Shown here: positions 42,542 through 52,948 of the stretch, piece after piece
Numbering within the stretch: the first letter of the stretch is position 1
Layout: each line of letters starts with the position of its first letter
Assembly: GCA_900169235.1 (NCBI GenBank)
Contig: FWCC01000051.1
Location: 62,001-126,000, forward strand
DNA from: Zarea fungicola
Lineage: Eukaryota; Ascomycota; Sordariomycetes; Hypocreales; Cordycipitaceae
Direction: 5' to 3'
Length of the DNA: 64,000 nt
Notes under the pieces: model-generated
Databases searched by the model: none
Seen by the model: the letters and a program-made list of their open reading frames with translations, nothing else
Told to the model about the DNA's origin: nothing
Made by a program: the position numbers and the translations under genes

Positions 42542-45500
42542 CTACATATTCTCTTTCCATGCGAAGTATTGATATGTCAGGTAGACTGTCAGCAATGCAG
42601 CCAAGTATGCGCCAAGCCCAAATGCCGAGGAGTTATCTTTCGTCGCTACAGAATATACAATAACAACAACGCTTACCATTAGAAGTACGAAAAACAGTGC
42701 AAGTAAAAAGACAGCCCAGTTCAGCGTCTCATTGACACGAATCCCCCAGCCAATAATTGGCCGCTCAGTCCCGGCTGGGCGGCGTAGCTCTTCATCGAGC
42801 TTTTTGGGCAACATCGACAGCCAGAATTGGTCAAAATGCTCGCCTGGTCCCAGGAGATCAAAAAGTGGTATATTGACGATATCCACGCCTATAGGCACGG
42901 GCGAGTAGATATACCTCTGCTCCAAAACCTCCTCTTCAGGGGGGAATTCAGGGGCTCTAAACCACATCGGGTGGACTCTGTCTCTAACGGGGACGAGCTG
43001 AAACTAAAGCGAATTGTCAATAGATATTCTCTTCTTCTCTGATATACTTTCGAGTAGGTTCTGACCAGAGATACTGACCTTTACAAAATCTCCAGTGTCA
43101 ACACTGTGGAGGCGGATGGATGTAAACGCTTGGAAGATTCGTGAGAGGAACTGCGGAGGATCTAATATCATATTGCGTAAACGTTCGGGGACGAACATGC
43201 TAAACCTCCATGCATGATCTTCCGATACCCTTTCATATGCCTTGCGCATCTCTCGAAATAGAAAGCCGTCGCTTGTCAAAGAGCCAACCTCGAGTTGGAC
43301 GAGTACAGTAAGCTTCTTGGCATTGACACAAAGAAGAAGAAACTGAGGCCGCGAAGTTCGGTCTGAGGCTTCTGAAGTGCCGGCAGTTGTCCCTTCCTGC
43401 GCTTCAGCCGATGCGGGACCAGCGGCGGCGGCGGGTGTCGCCGCGTGAGTGTCTCCAGCTTCTCCAAGATCTCTGGCTGACCTTGTATGTGCTGGAGGTG
43501 GCACGCAAGGAGTCGAATCTGACGTAGTAGTCTGATGGCGGGTTTCATCACCTGCTTCCACTTGGGAGGCGTGGAGTCTCTGTTTGATTCGTTCAATTCC
43601 ACCAGGTAAAGTCTCTCTGACATCAAAGTATGTAATGACGCCACAGCTCTAGCTAGGATGTCAGCTACTTTTAATGGATTCTTAATGAGTGTACAGAAAA
43701 CTTACACATGTGTAAAATAGACGCTCATAACCCTCCGCTGGAGGAGACATTGCAGCCTTGAGCCGTGCCCACGAACCAAATACCCGGCCCATCCTCTGCA
43801 TTAAAGTACCCGCCGTTCGTATTAGTGGTCTTGGGGAATGCTCAATCCCTGATGAGGCTGTTGTAAGGCCTGTTGGTACGGGGCTAGGTTGGTGTGCGGC
43901 TGTCTCAGCTGTATCCTTCTTTCCTCTGTCGCTCTGATCATCTCCGTTACCCTGTATGCTAGAATCTGTGGCAGGAAATGACTCGGCCAACTCCGGCTCC
44001 GCTTTCTCTTCACTTGCTTCACCAACAGTTCCTTCAGCTCCTTGGACTTCCTCGGCATCAATTTCATTTACCCTAAGCCAACTTCGGAGGTCCTGTCGGA
44101 GAGTGGCGAATGCACTTGCAGATATCATAAAGTCTTTGATTTGGTCAAGGCTTGGAAACTGGTCCTCACCTGGATCAGATGCCTCAGAGCACGTGTAATG
44201 GTCGTCATTGTCGGACTCCTGGGCATGGTCGTCGTGACCGTTCTGCGACTCCAGCCATTGATTTATTTGCCTGGACTTTTCCAGCTCTGTGACTTTACTC
44301 CATTGTGTCAGCTCTGCCGGCTCGCCTCTCAAGGATTGTGTGACCTCCGCAGCCGTTCGACGGGCTGATTGGCTAGCAAAGACCACCGCCTGTCGGTGTG
44401 CTTCACTGGATGCCTCGTTCTTCAGGTTCTGGCTGTATTTCTTAAGGAATCGGGCAAAATTTCTCTTGAAACGTTCTTCACCAACTTTGGCAAGGGCAAT
44501 TTGGTACAGTTGCCCCAATTCCTGGTCGTCCCGCAGTAACTTTGCCCATTCTGAGACCGCTATGGAGGTGACGGCGAAGGATGAGATAGAAGATGGGAGA
44601 GAGTTGGATGAGAAGATGCTTTCTATATCGGTATCACTCCCTTCGGCGCCATCAATACCATATTCAGAGATGTTTAGTTCTTCAACGCTGCCACCTGTCT
44701 CCACCAATTTGCCCAAACCAAGTCCGATTTTCAGATGACTTGCAGGGTACCTGAAATAATGCGGGCCATTTGTGTCTTCTATTTCGACGGCCTGAGTTAC
44801 CTCTCGCAAAACCGTACAGCGAGGAGGAGGGCCCTGCCTGCTTGACAAGCAAACCCGGAACATAATATCCTTTAACCTAGCCCGCCTACCCACCTTTTCA
44901 AAAGAGTCTATCAGGCCATAAATTTGAGATTGGTCGCACAAATCCAGCTCTTCGATAAAGCAAACCAGTGGCATTCTTCCCAGCTTCAGTACGGCTTGCT
45001 CGAAAAGCTCCTCAAGCAGTTCAACACTCCACTCTTGTAATTTACCATTTGGCAGTACAAATTCAGATATATCCAATTGATCGAGAAGCATTGGAAAGTC
45101 TCCGAGGAGCTGCCACAATAATGAACGATACATCCCAATTGCAGACCTCTCTAGGATGTCTCCGTGGGCATGGAAACAAAAGGAGAGAACTGGTCCGTTT
45201 ATTTGTTTCTGAGCATGGTTGATTGCGACCTGTAACAATATTGATTTTCCTGCTCCAGCTGGCCCTTCTATCCAGAAGAAACCGTTGTGTTTCAAAGTTG
45301 TACTTGAGCTAAGCCAGTCAAGATACTCAGGTGTTTCCAACAGCCATTGGCCTGTCCACTGCATATCTGCACTGATGGGAGTGTGGCGACTTATGATTTG
45401 GCTGAAGCTTAAAGAGTCAAGCAGCACGCCTCTCTGGGTCTGCTTTTGTATGGAAGTATTGGGACGTATTTCAGATAAAACAGCCTTGGCATAGGCGGCA

Positions 45501-46384
45501 GCCATTGCTGCTGCGTATGGCTGCCATATCTTGTTCCTATGCTCGTCACCGTAGTCACATACTCCTCGAATGACACCCGCGCCAAGGTGATTCATAATGC
45601 CTACCGCCTCCATCTCAAGACCAATGATGTTATATGTGTCCCTTAACTTATTTCTCTGTTGCGCATTTTTTATAAGTTTCTCCCCTGACCCTATAGTCCC
45701 ATACCACACTCGCGTTCTCCTCGAAGTCGGTCTTCGATCTCGTGGAACGGGTCTTTCAATGCCGCTGTCATCAATTTCATATAGTGTATCGTTATGCTGG
45801 CCAGGGTCGATAAAGGTGCCACTAAAATGTTCTTTGTCCATGATTTGGTTGTAGTACGGTAATATCGACGCCGCATCATTCATATCCTGGAGTTTGATAC
45901 TGCCAATAGCTGATCTCAAACCCGGCTCTGTGCCAGCCAGTATGTGACCAATGCGCAATAACTGGGAACCATCATCACATACTTTCTTACCCAAATCATA
46001 AGCCACAACTGCAGAAGTATCACCATCATCTAAACCCACGAGAACGTCCCCAAGGCGGATATCAAGTGGGGGATGCCGCGAGAGGTTTGGCAGACCGGCC
46101 GCAACACCGACCAGGAGGCTGATCCAGAGGTTTGGGAAAAACTTCTTCACTTGACTGGCAAGCGCCGCAGACGAGCCAGTGCCATACTCCTGACCTGCTG
46201 GTAGAGCTGCGATGATGACATTGTGCCCGCACATTTCACCGGCGAGAAAGACATAGTCGTCGCCGCGGCTCATGGGAAATCTGCCTCGATGCTGTTTGTC
46301 CAACATATACAAGGCGGCGCGGGCCTCGATTTCGAGCGGAGCGAGCCATGCGACAGTGTAGATACTGGGATCCAGCTGATTCAT
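42542..46384 (-). CDS. PNP-NACHT NLR-like protein with C-terminal TM domain
   Basis: Three exons, 46384-43706, 43648-43079 and 43003-42542, encode 1,236 residues. Residues 1-305 form a nucleoside-phosphorylase (PNP_UDP_1) domain with intact-looking GLEMEAVG (256-262) and RGVCDYGD motifs. A NACHT-type P-loop domain follows: SLSFSQI linker, GPAGAGKS Walker A at 374-381, FHAHGD motif, and a Walker B region LVCFIEELDLC (473-483) that departs from the usual FIDALDEC. No ankyrin, WD40 or TPR repeats follow. Instead there are a charged helical region (from ~570), an acidic disordered stretch, the fungal YTCSCGVITYFDV motif rebuilt by the first splice, and two TM helices near 1178-1200 and 1208-1230. 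In fungal NLRs the N-terminal domain is the effector and NACHT the switch; the membrane-anchored end replaces a repeat sensor. The role is probably non-self response or incompatibility. The second intron (GTCAGT...TTTAG) is chosen because it restores DFVKFQLVPVRDRVHPMW. Confidence 0.88.
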
Positions 46385-47044
46385 TGGAGACGATGATCGA
46401 GGAACATGCGTAGAGCGGTGTGGGCGTGGCTTCCTGGCAAGCTTTTGTGAAGTCGTCGCTTTTTTGCGACTTCAGAGGACGAATGAAGCAACAAGACGAC
46501 TGGTAGCTTGAAGTAAAAGCGAGAATAATATTCAACTAGGCAAAAAAAGAACAGTGACAGAAGTGGCAACGAGCTTCACATTGAGCATTACACAAAGCGT
46601 ATGCTTGTAGAGATGGCCAACCTGAACGCGGGGAGTGATGAGAATGCGCGGGGTAAAGAAGACAGGAAAGAAAAAAAAAAGAATTTCAGCTTCCGACCGT
46701 GGCAGTGGCTCTTTTCCGTTGCCTTGCAATGTTTCCAGGTCAGGCGTATTTCTGCAACCGCCTGGCCTATCCCTCGCTACCAATAAAAGTGCCTCGAAAG
46801 CCACCCCCCCCCTGCGACCTGCATTGCGACCTGCATAGTATGTGAGGCGTAGCCGGCTACTGGCCCAGAACCTTTCATTACAGTATCCATGTATATTCAT
46901 GCTTTCTTCGTAGCTACCGACGTCTGAGCCGTATTTTTGGCCGGCAGCAGTTAATTTTATATGCCTGTCCCCCCTCCGTTCCCTGCAAAATGTATAGAAA
47001 ATGTATAGAAAATGTATAAAAACTGTATATGTATCCGTTAACGT
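46385..47044. other. Intergenic between the NLR-like and thioesterase-like genes
   Basis: 660 bases with the promoter of the NLR-like gene on one side and the 3' flank of the hydrolase on the other. It contains a short A-rich run near 46,668-46,682 and the small tandem repeat at 46,987-47,019. No gene is seen. Confidence 0.5.
46987..47019. repeat. Three tandem 11-bp units (AAAATGTATAG)
   Basis: Two perfect copies and a third with the last base changed, just past the stop codon of the thioesterase-like gene. On that gene's strand the units read CTATACATTTT and may belong to the 3' processing region. Confidence 0.8.
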
Positions 47045-47977
47045 TTAAAACTGTCCCAAATCCCATGAATCCACGCTATCAGAGCTCGGCGGCGGATCCA
47101 GCCTCAGCAGCGCCTTGGTGATGGCCGCCGTGATGCCCGGAATGCGCGAGTGGTCAAACATGTTGAAGTGGTGCCCGTCCACCTCGACGGCGTCCACAAA
47201 CATCTTTTCGTCGTAGTCGGCCCAGCCGAGAAAGTTGTCGCCGCGGCTGGCATCCAGCGACTTGCTCCAGTCCTGCGCGTAGAGGCTGTCCCTGGCGCGG
47301 ATGAGGAACGCGGGCGGCCGCTGTCCGGCGAGGGGCCCTTCCCACCGGGGCACGTCCCATTTGGCGACCATGCGTCGGGCCTCGCGCATGGCGCGTATGG
47401 AGAGGATCTGGTTCTTGGTCTTGCCGGCTTCTTCCTCTTGCTCCCACGGGTCCAGCTGCGTGGTTGGCGCCGCTTCCGCCGCCGTCTGTGAGTCTTCCTG
47501 CTGCTCCTCCGCCTCATCATCTTGAGCGATTTCGGAAAGCCGCCCCGGGTAGACGCTGTCAATCATGAGGATGCCCTTGACGCGCACGTCAGGATCCCCA
47601 GCGAGCTGCCGCGCGACCTCTAGACTCGTCATGCCGCCCAGGCTCCAGCCGCCAATGAGAATGTCCACGGGCTGCTGCGGCCGTCTGTCCCCTCCCGGCG
47701 GCTTGGCGGGGAAGTCGGCGGCCAGGACGGCGTCCTTGACCCATTTGATGTACTGGGCGGCCATTTCGGGGATGCCCTCGAAGCGCTTGCCATTGAAAAA
47801 GTAGGGGTTGCGGATGCCGTAGACGAAGCGCTTGACGGGGTCCAGGCAGTGGTAGGCGAATGTGGTGCCGCCGCCGTCGTGGAAGAGGAAGACGGGCGTC
47901 TTGCCGGTCCATGACTTCATGCGTGCCCAGTTCTCGGGCTGGACGAGCTCGGGGTTTTCCTCAATCATGCCGGGCAT
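47045..47977 (-). CDS. Thioesterase-domain alpha/beta hydrolase
   Basis: Single exon of 310 residues. Seen: an N-terminal strand and oxyanion region (VFLFHDGGGTTFAYHCL), the nucleophile elbow GGWSLGGMTSLEVARQL with the catalytic serine, and DSVYPG after the next strand. An acidic, probably disordered insert (EEQQEDSQTAAEAA to WEQEEEAGK) follows, then the catalytic-histidine motif DGHHFNMF near the end. The architecture matches the thioesterase domains that end fungal polyketide and peptide synthases, here as a free-standing enzyme. It should hydrolyse or cyclise acyl thioesters or esters. No synthase gene is in the window, so the substrate is open. The ATG at 47977 and one four codons later are both usable. 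Confidence 0.88.
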   Translation of the reverse strand: MPGMIEENPELVQPENWARMKSWTGKTPVFLFHDGGGTTFAYHCLDPVKRFVYGIRNPYFFNGKRFEGIPEMAAQYIKWVKDAVLAADFPAKPPGGDRRPQQPVDILIGGWSLGGMTSLEVARQLAGDPDVRVKGILMIDSVYPGRLSEIAQDDEAEEQQEDSQTAAEAAPTTQLDPWEQEEEAGKTKNQILSIRAMREARRMVAKWDVPRWEGPLAGQRPPAFLIRARDSLYAQDWSKSLDASRGDNFLGWADYDEKMFVDAVEVDGHHFNMFDHSRIPGITAAITKALLRLDPPPSSDSVDSWDLGQF

Positions 47978-48950
47978 TTTTTTCCCTTGAGGCTTCTGCT
48001 TCTACTTTTTGACAACAACAATCCAGAAAAGATTTACCCCGAACCGTATTTTCTGTGAGATTGTTGCTTTGGGGCAAATGACAGACAGTCCCTTTTGCCT
48101 CGCGCGGGCACCTAGATATGTCGCGATTGCAACCCTTGTAATAACGGCGTTTCCGAGTTGGCGGGGCTGACCGTGTCCGCTTGGGCGTGGAATATCGGGG
48201 AACGCTGACGGAATACAAGGACACGTTCAGCAGTGGTTTCCTGGTTTTGTCGCCAACCTAGACAAGGACAAGAGACCAAGTTCCGAACCAGTCTTGGGCG
48301 GTTTTGCCTCGGAGTTGATGAAACTGCAATAGGGGCCAACTTATTATAAAACTCGGTTCCTTCGAATTTCTGAATAGCTCGCACAACTTTCTGTCTTGAA
48401 ACCACGTGATAGTAATCACCTCTATCGGCATGAATTGGGGCGATCAAGACAGTGCGTTACGACTTACACACTGACGATAGTAATAGCAAAAGTTTCTTCT
48501 TCCTCTTCCTTTTTCGGTGAAAGAAGTGCAGGCGACGTGCTTATTTATAAGATTGGCTCTTCTTTATCAGCGAGGCTCATTTCATGCCTTCTGCGGGAAA
48601 CCTGTGGTGCATCGAGGTGACCTGTCTCAGGCGGCGACACTCTTGTTATCTAGCGGCTGACGATGCCAAAAGTGGACTAATTTGCCGATCCCGACAAATC
48701 GTCTTTTATCAAACAGCCCGCCGTCGCGCTGCCGCCAAATTTAGACCATAATTTCATTTTGCAGAGATGGGTGAATTTGGGCGAATTTATTTAAATCTAT
48801 CTATGCTCCCAATTCCGGCTGTGATGAGTCGCTGGCCAAATCAAAAGTGTCCGATGTCGAAGAAAATTTGCCGAAAAGATCGACATGACCTTTTCTCTCT
48901 CCGCATAATGTACATGTTTTACAATTTATATAAAGTACAAGAAATTGCCG
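47978..48950. other. Intergenic 1.0 kb
   Basis: No supported gene. A perfect CACGTG box lies at about 48,403 and could be a bHLH site, though its target gene is unclear. AT-rich towards 48,950. Confidence 0.5.
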
Positions 48951-50153
48951 TTATGAATTAGGAACATCCAAGTATCCTTGGAGTCTCCAGAGCAGCATAT
49001 GCAGCTGTCTCATGCTCTTGCTCCTCCATGTTTTGAGTACCAGCAGGTCATTGTCGCGGAATACCTCTGATTCGTTACGCAACCTCGCGACTTGCTCTTC
49101 GCCCAACAGCCAATACAAATTATGCACCACCATCTTACGGCCGTATTTGGCATCCTGGATATCATATGTGGCGTACTGTCGTGCCGCCGCCTCGTCTCTA
49201 TTATCCGGTAGCCATAGGATGCAGCCCCGACTTTCGACAACCGTAATACCTTCCCACGTCGAGCACGGCTGGACAAACTTGCTTCCTGCTGCCGCTGCCG
49301 CTCTGAGAATCAGCGCATCCGTTGCCTCGCGCCGCATCGTCTGCAGAACCACCTCAGCCATGTCGTGCCGCCAGACAGACGTCCTGGCCTTTGGGCTCAC
49401 GGCCATGCCAGTTCGGATATTCAGTAGCTGGCTCTGAATTCTTTTTTTATTGACACCCAGCGCTTCGAGAACGGAGCTTTGTGATGTTGCATAGCATGAT
49501 AATTTCGGAGAGGGTTCGCCATCGTGCCCCTCCGAGACGGTGACAGGTTGCTCGCCGACGGACACTGTCGTCTTGGTCGCACCACGCCTATTGGCCTGCT
49601 TTTCGTTGTGTGCCTGTACATGCTCAAAGCTCTCATTGTTGGGTGCAAACCAGGCCTCGTTGGTTTCGGGGTGTCGGACAATATCGAATTCTTGAAAAAA
49701 ATACCGTGGTTGATGCGTCCTTGTGACGGGACAAAATCGTACCGGCGTCGCAAGGGCATTTGCTGCATGACAATGAATCCGTTAGCAAAACAGCTCGAGG
49801 GGATTACGGTTACTGAAAGGAAACTTTGTAGGCAGCATACCAAACGGATTATTTAATAGATGCTTCCTGAATTGGCCCGACACCGGTCCTGATGGCGCCT
49901 TTTGCCGCCGCCTCCGCGATTTGATCCATGCCGGGTCGAACAGCGGCGACAGGGGCAACTCTCCGCTATTTGGTGTCGATATCGTCTTGTTTTTGGCATC
50001 GACTGTAATGTTGGCGCCGTAGGGCCCCTCGTTGAGCCGGGCGCTGACCTTTTCGAGAAGAGCCTCGTCGGTGAGGGAGTCGCTGCTATGGGATGTCCAT
50101 CGGCGGCCGGATGCACAGAGGTTGCGAGGCGCGGATGCTATGCACCGTTTCAT
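48951..50153 (-). CDS. Conserved-looking protein of unknown function, probably mitochondrial
   Basis: Two exons, 50153-49841 and 49762-48951, encode 374 residues. The 78-bp intron (GTATGC...ATGCAG, branch gctaacgg) joins NNPFG/ANALATPVRFCPVTRT in frame. The N-terminus MKRCIASAPRNLCASGRRW has no acidic residue and several arginines, as in mitochondrial targeting peptides. The body contains RFCPVTRTHQPRYFFQEFD and HPETNEAWFAPN, a Ser/Thr-rich middle, and a C-terminal domain (WRHDMAEVVLQTMRRE, LLWRLQGYLDVPN). I do not recognise a named family. It stands head-to-head with mitochondrial ClpP across 237 bp, which fits a shared organelle but does not prove it. Confidence 0.75.
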
Positions 50154-50390
50154 TGCCCCTTTATTCGTAAGAATCGAGCAACAGCCAGCTTCAGGCAGCC
50201 GACTGTTTGGTATGTAAAAGAATGGACGTTGTTCGCCTTTCGGGAAGAAGCTTGGGAGGGGCGTGCTGGAAATCTAAAGTGGCCCACTGTACTCCGTAGC
50301 TTCGCCTGAAATCGGTGCCGGCCATGTCGAAGCTCCCCACACGCGACAGCATATCCAACTCCTCCTCTAACACAACAACACCCACAAACC
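50154..50390. promoter_or_regulatory. Short divergent promoter, mitochondrial-type protein / ClpP
   Basis: 237 bases between opposite start codons. No TATA box is evident. The arrangement would allow shared regulation. Confidence 0.5.
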
Positions 50391-51420
50391 ATGTTTCGAT
50401 CGGCCAGGATACTGCCAGCACTGCGCTGCTTGCCTTTGCGGCCCACGCAGCAGCTACGATGCTTCGGATCGGCTGGATCCTCCGGAGCGTCCCCGACCAT
50501 GAACTACCTGCCGATGCCCTACATTGAAGAGACGTCTGTGAGTCGGGCGCAACAAACGGCATGCTGCTGAACAAGTTACTGATGGCGTGGCTAGGCTGCA
50601 GGAAGAAAGACATGTATGATTTGCCCAGTTGTCATTCAACCTGGCTGACAAGCTGACCTGAACTGTGTAGGGGATATATTCTCAAAGCTGCTACAGGTAC
50701 GACACGGCGTGGATCGTGGGAAGGGAATGGGACTACATTGTCATGAAGCCAAAGACTAACAGCTTCTGCAGGAGCGCATTATATGTCTCAATGGCGAAGT
50801 AAACGACTACATGTCCGCATCGATTGTCGCCCAGCTCCTCTGGCTCGAATCCGATACCCCCGATAAGCCGATTACCATGTACATAAACTCGCCCGGCGGC
50901 TCAGTGACGTCTGGTTCGTTTTCTTCTTGGTCCCCATCCCCACAGTACGGAGGAGTGTAGCTGATTATCTTGTCAAATCATAGGCATGGCCATTTACGAC
51001 ACAATGTCCTACATCAAATCCCCCGTCTCGACAGTCTGCGTTGGCGGCGCCGCTTCCATGGCCGCTATACTGCTGGCTGGCGGTGAGGCTGGCAAGCGCT
51101 TTTCCCTCCCTCATAGCTCCATCATGATTCACCAGCCTCTGGGCGGTACGCGTGGGCAGGCCTCGGACATTATGATTTACGCCAACCAGATTCAAAAGAT
51201 TCGCGAGCAGTCGAATAAGATTATGCGGCACCATCTGAATCTGGCCAAGGGAGCCGACCGGTATACCCTGGAGGAGGTCAACGATTTGATGGAGAGGGAC
51301 AAATACTTGACTGCAGAAGAGGCTCTGGAGCTAGGCGTTATTGACGAGATTTTGACAAAGAGGACAGACCTGGAGGGGAAGGATGAGAAGAGCGATGCTG
51401 CCCCTAGTACGCCATCATAA
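50391..51420 (+). CDS. clpP: ATP-dependent Clp protease proteolytic subunit, mitochondrial
   Basis: Five exons, 50391-50537, 50595-50613 (19 nt), 50671-50696 (26 nt), 50772-50913 and 50984-51420, give 256 residues. The N-terminus ([21 protein letters not shown]) is an arginine-rich mitochondrial presequence. The microexon supplies AAGRKT and completes [18 protein letters not shown], the conserved start of mature ClpP. The catalytic serine lies in VGGAASMAA and the histidine in IMIHQP, with [10 protein letters not shown] forming the oxyanion strand across the last splice. ClpP forms a double heptamer in the matrix and degrades proteins unfolded by ClpX. ClpP is kept in many filamentous fungi though lost in baker's yeast. 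The C-terminal tail ([16 protein letters not shown]) is a non-conserved extension. Confidence 0.95.
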
Positions 51421-51604
51421 GCGGAAGCATTGGTGATGGGTCCCATGTACAATAGTTGGTTTTTTTATGAATTGTTCATGATTGGATATGGCTGGCGCAT
51501 TATAGAGTAGAAAAAGGAATCCATGTATATATAAAGCGAAAATTGGATACTATGCCCATTTCTAATTACCAGCGCCAGTGCCCTGTCCCTGGTCGTTTGC
51601 CAAG

Positions 51605-52150
51605 CTACTGCTGGGCCGGGCTGAACTTGTCATTGAAGACGGCATCATCGACATATCGTTCATGAATCTTCCACCCATCCCCTGTCAAGATCAGCCGATC
51701 AATCAGGACAGAAAAGTGCCACAGCGCCGGCAACTCAGCCGATGTCCGCGCCGCACCATGCGTACTGTCCCCGGCAGTACCGCCGTCCTTTTCCGTGGGC
51801 CAGCTGTTCCGGAAAAGCTGCTCATAGTACCGCACCGTGACACCGCCCGTCTCGGTGTCCCTGTCGACGATGTGATTCGTCGCGTGCCGCGTCACTCCGG
51901 GGATCAAGTACGGGTAGTCCGTCTCCAAGAAATGCCGAATCGCATCGTGTCCGCGCAGCGTGCCGTGGAAATGGTACACGGCAGCCTGAGGGAGAAATGT
52001 CGATAGAATCTTGTCGTGATTGAACTCGGCAAAGAGGAAATTGGAGCGGTTAACAAAGTCTATCGCGGTGATGCGCTCCTCCGCCGAAACGCTGGAGGTT
52101 GTAAAGGGATGGATTGGGGGGGAACCACCCGAAGCTGGTAGGAAAGTCAT
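51605..52150 (-). CDS. SnoaL-like (NTF2-fold) protein
   Basis: Single exon of 181 residues. It shows the cone-shaped NTF2/SnoaL pattern: an N-terminal helix pair (SAEERITAIDFVNRSNFLFAEF), then TFLPQAAVYHFHGTLRGHDAIRHFLE, central strands (VTRHATNHIVD, VTVRYYEQLF), a variable Thr/Gly/Ala-rich loop, and LWHFSVLIDRLILTGDGWKIHERYVD. Such proteins act as cyclases, dehydratases or isomerases of small molecules, often in secondary metabolism, or simply bind ligands. The catalytic residues cannot be assigned. It has no signal peptide. It is tail-to-tail with ClpP and lies near the broken Zn2Cys6 regulator. Confidence 0.85.
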   Translation of the reverse strand: MTFLPASGGSPPIHPFTTSSVSAEERITAIDFVNRSNFLFAEFNHDKILSTFLPQAAVYHFHGTLRGHDAIRHFLETDYPYLIPGVTRHATNHIVDRDTETGGVTVRYYEQLFRNSWPTEKDGGTAGDSTHGAARTSAELPALWHFSVLIDRLILTGDGWKIHERYVDDAVFNDKFSPAQQ

Positions 52151-52948
52151 GACAAGGATAGCAAGTTATTTGAGATTGCTTAATTACAGTAGTCGAGTGA
52201 CAATTTTCTTCTAAACAAGTCTCTCACAATTGGTCGTTTTTATAAGTGCTTGGCTGGTCCGGTTGTTGCCGCTTCCCGATCGCATTTGAGTCATTGGTAG
52301 CTTTTCTTTGAGATTGCCATGGCCAAGGACAAGCTAGAATGAATTTGTACAGTAGAGATCGAAGCTAGGACGCATCGGTACAGTATATGTAGAGATGGAA
52401 TGTACAGTAAGTAACACAGGTGCATGTTGGGACCGACCCTTCCACGGACTGAAGTCACCGCAACAAACCGCAATCGTCCACGATTCACCGCAGGATATCT
52501 CTACCCGCAACCCCGCCACTATTAGATGAAGATGGCCTAATATAGTCAATGGTGCAAGATCCGATGTCCACAATCATTTCGAACCTACTGCCCAAACTCA
52601 CTTTATATCCGGTGCTGGCCGAACTTGAGTACTGGATCAGAGGGCTTACACGACTGCTTGCGAAACCACTGAATTTTGAGGCGCTCACGGCGCCACGCCA
52701 TCTCAGATGTGATTGCGGATGCTTTACTTATTCTGTGGAATGATTAGTAAACACTTTAATATTATAGCTCTTTATCGCTTTCGTATGATGATACAGTGCA
52801 GTGAGTGAAGCAGGACGGTGCCGCAATTACTCCTTGCATCATAATGGAACCCAAAAAACAAAACAAAAAGAAATCGAAAATCACAATAATAAGAAAACAC
52901 CACATGCCACATATTCTATAGCCAGCGCAAGGTATTCTAATTTCTACT
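52151..52948. other. Intergenic 0.8 kb
   Basis: Promoter of the SnoaL-like gene and 3' flank of the regulator gene. Short open frames here (52,485-52,688; 52,549-52,743) overlap and look like noise. Confidence 0.5.

Noticed and set aside
43276..43644. Alternative frame (122 codons) for the second exon of the NLR-like gene
   Set aside because: It needs a poor donor and loses the YTCSCG motif. The chosen acceptor at 43649 gives the family motif and a longer consistent C-terminus.
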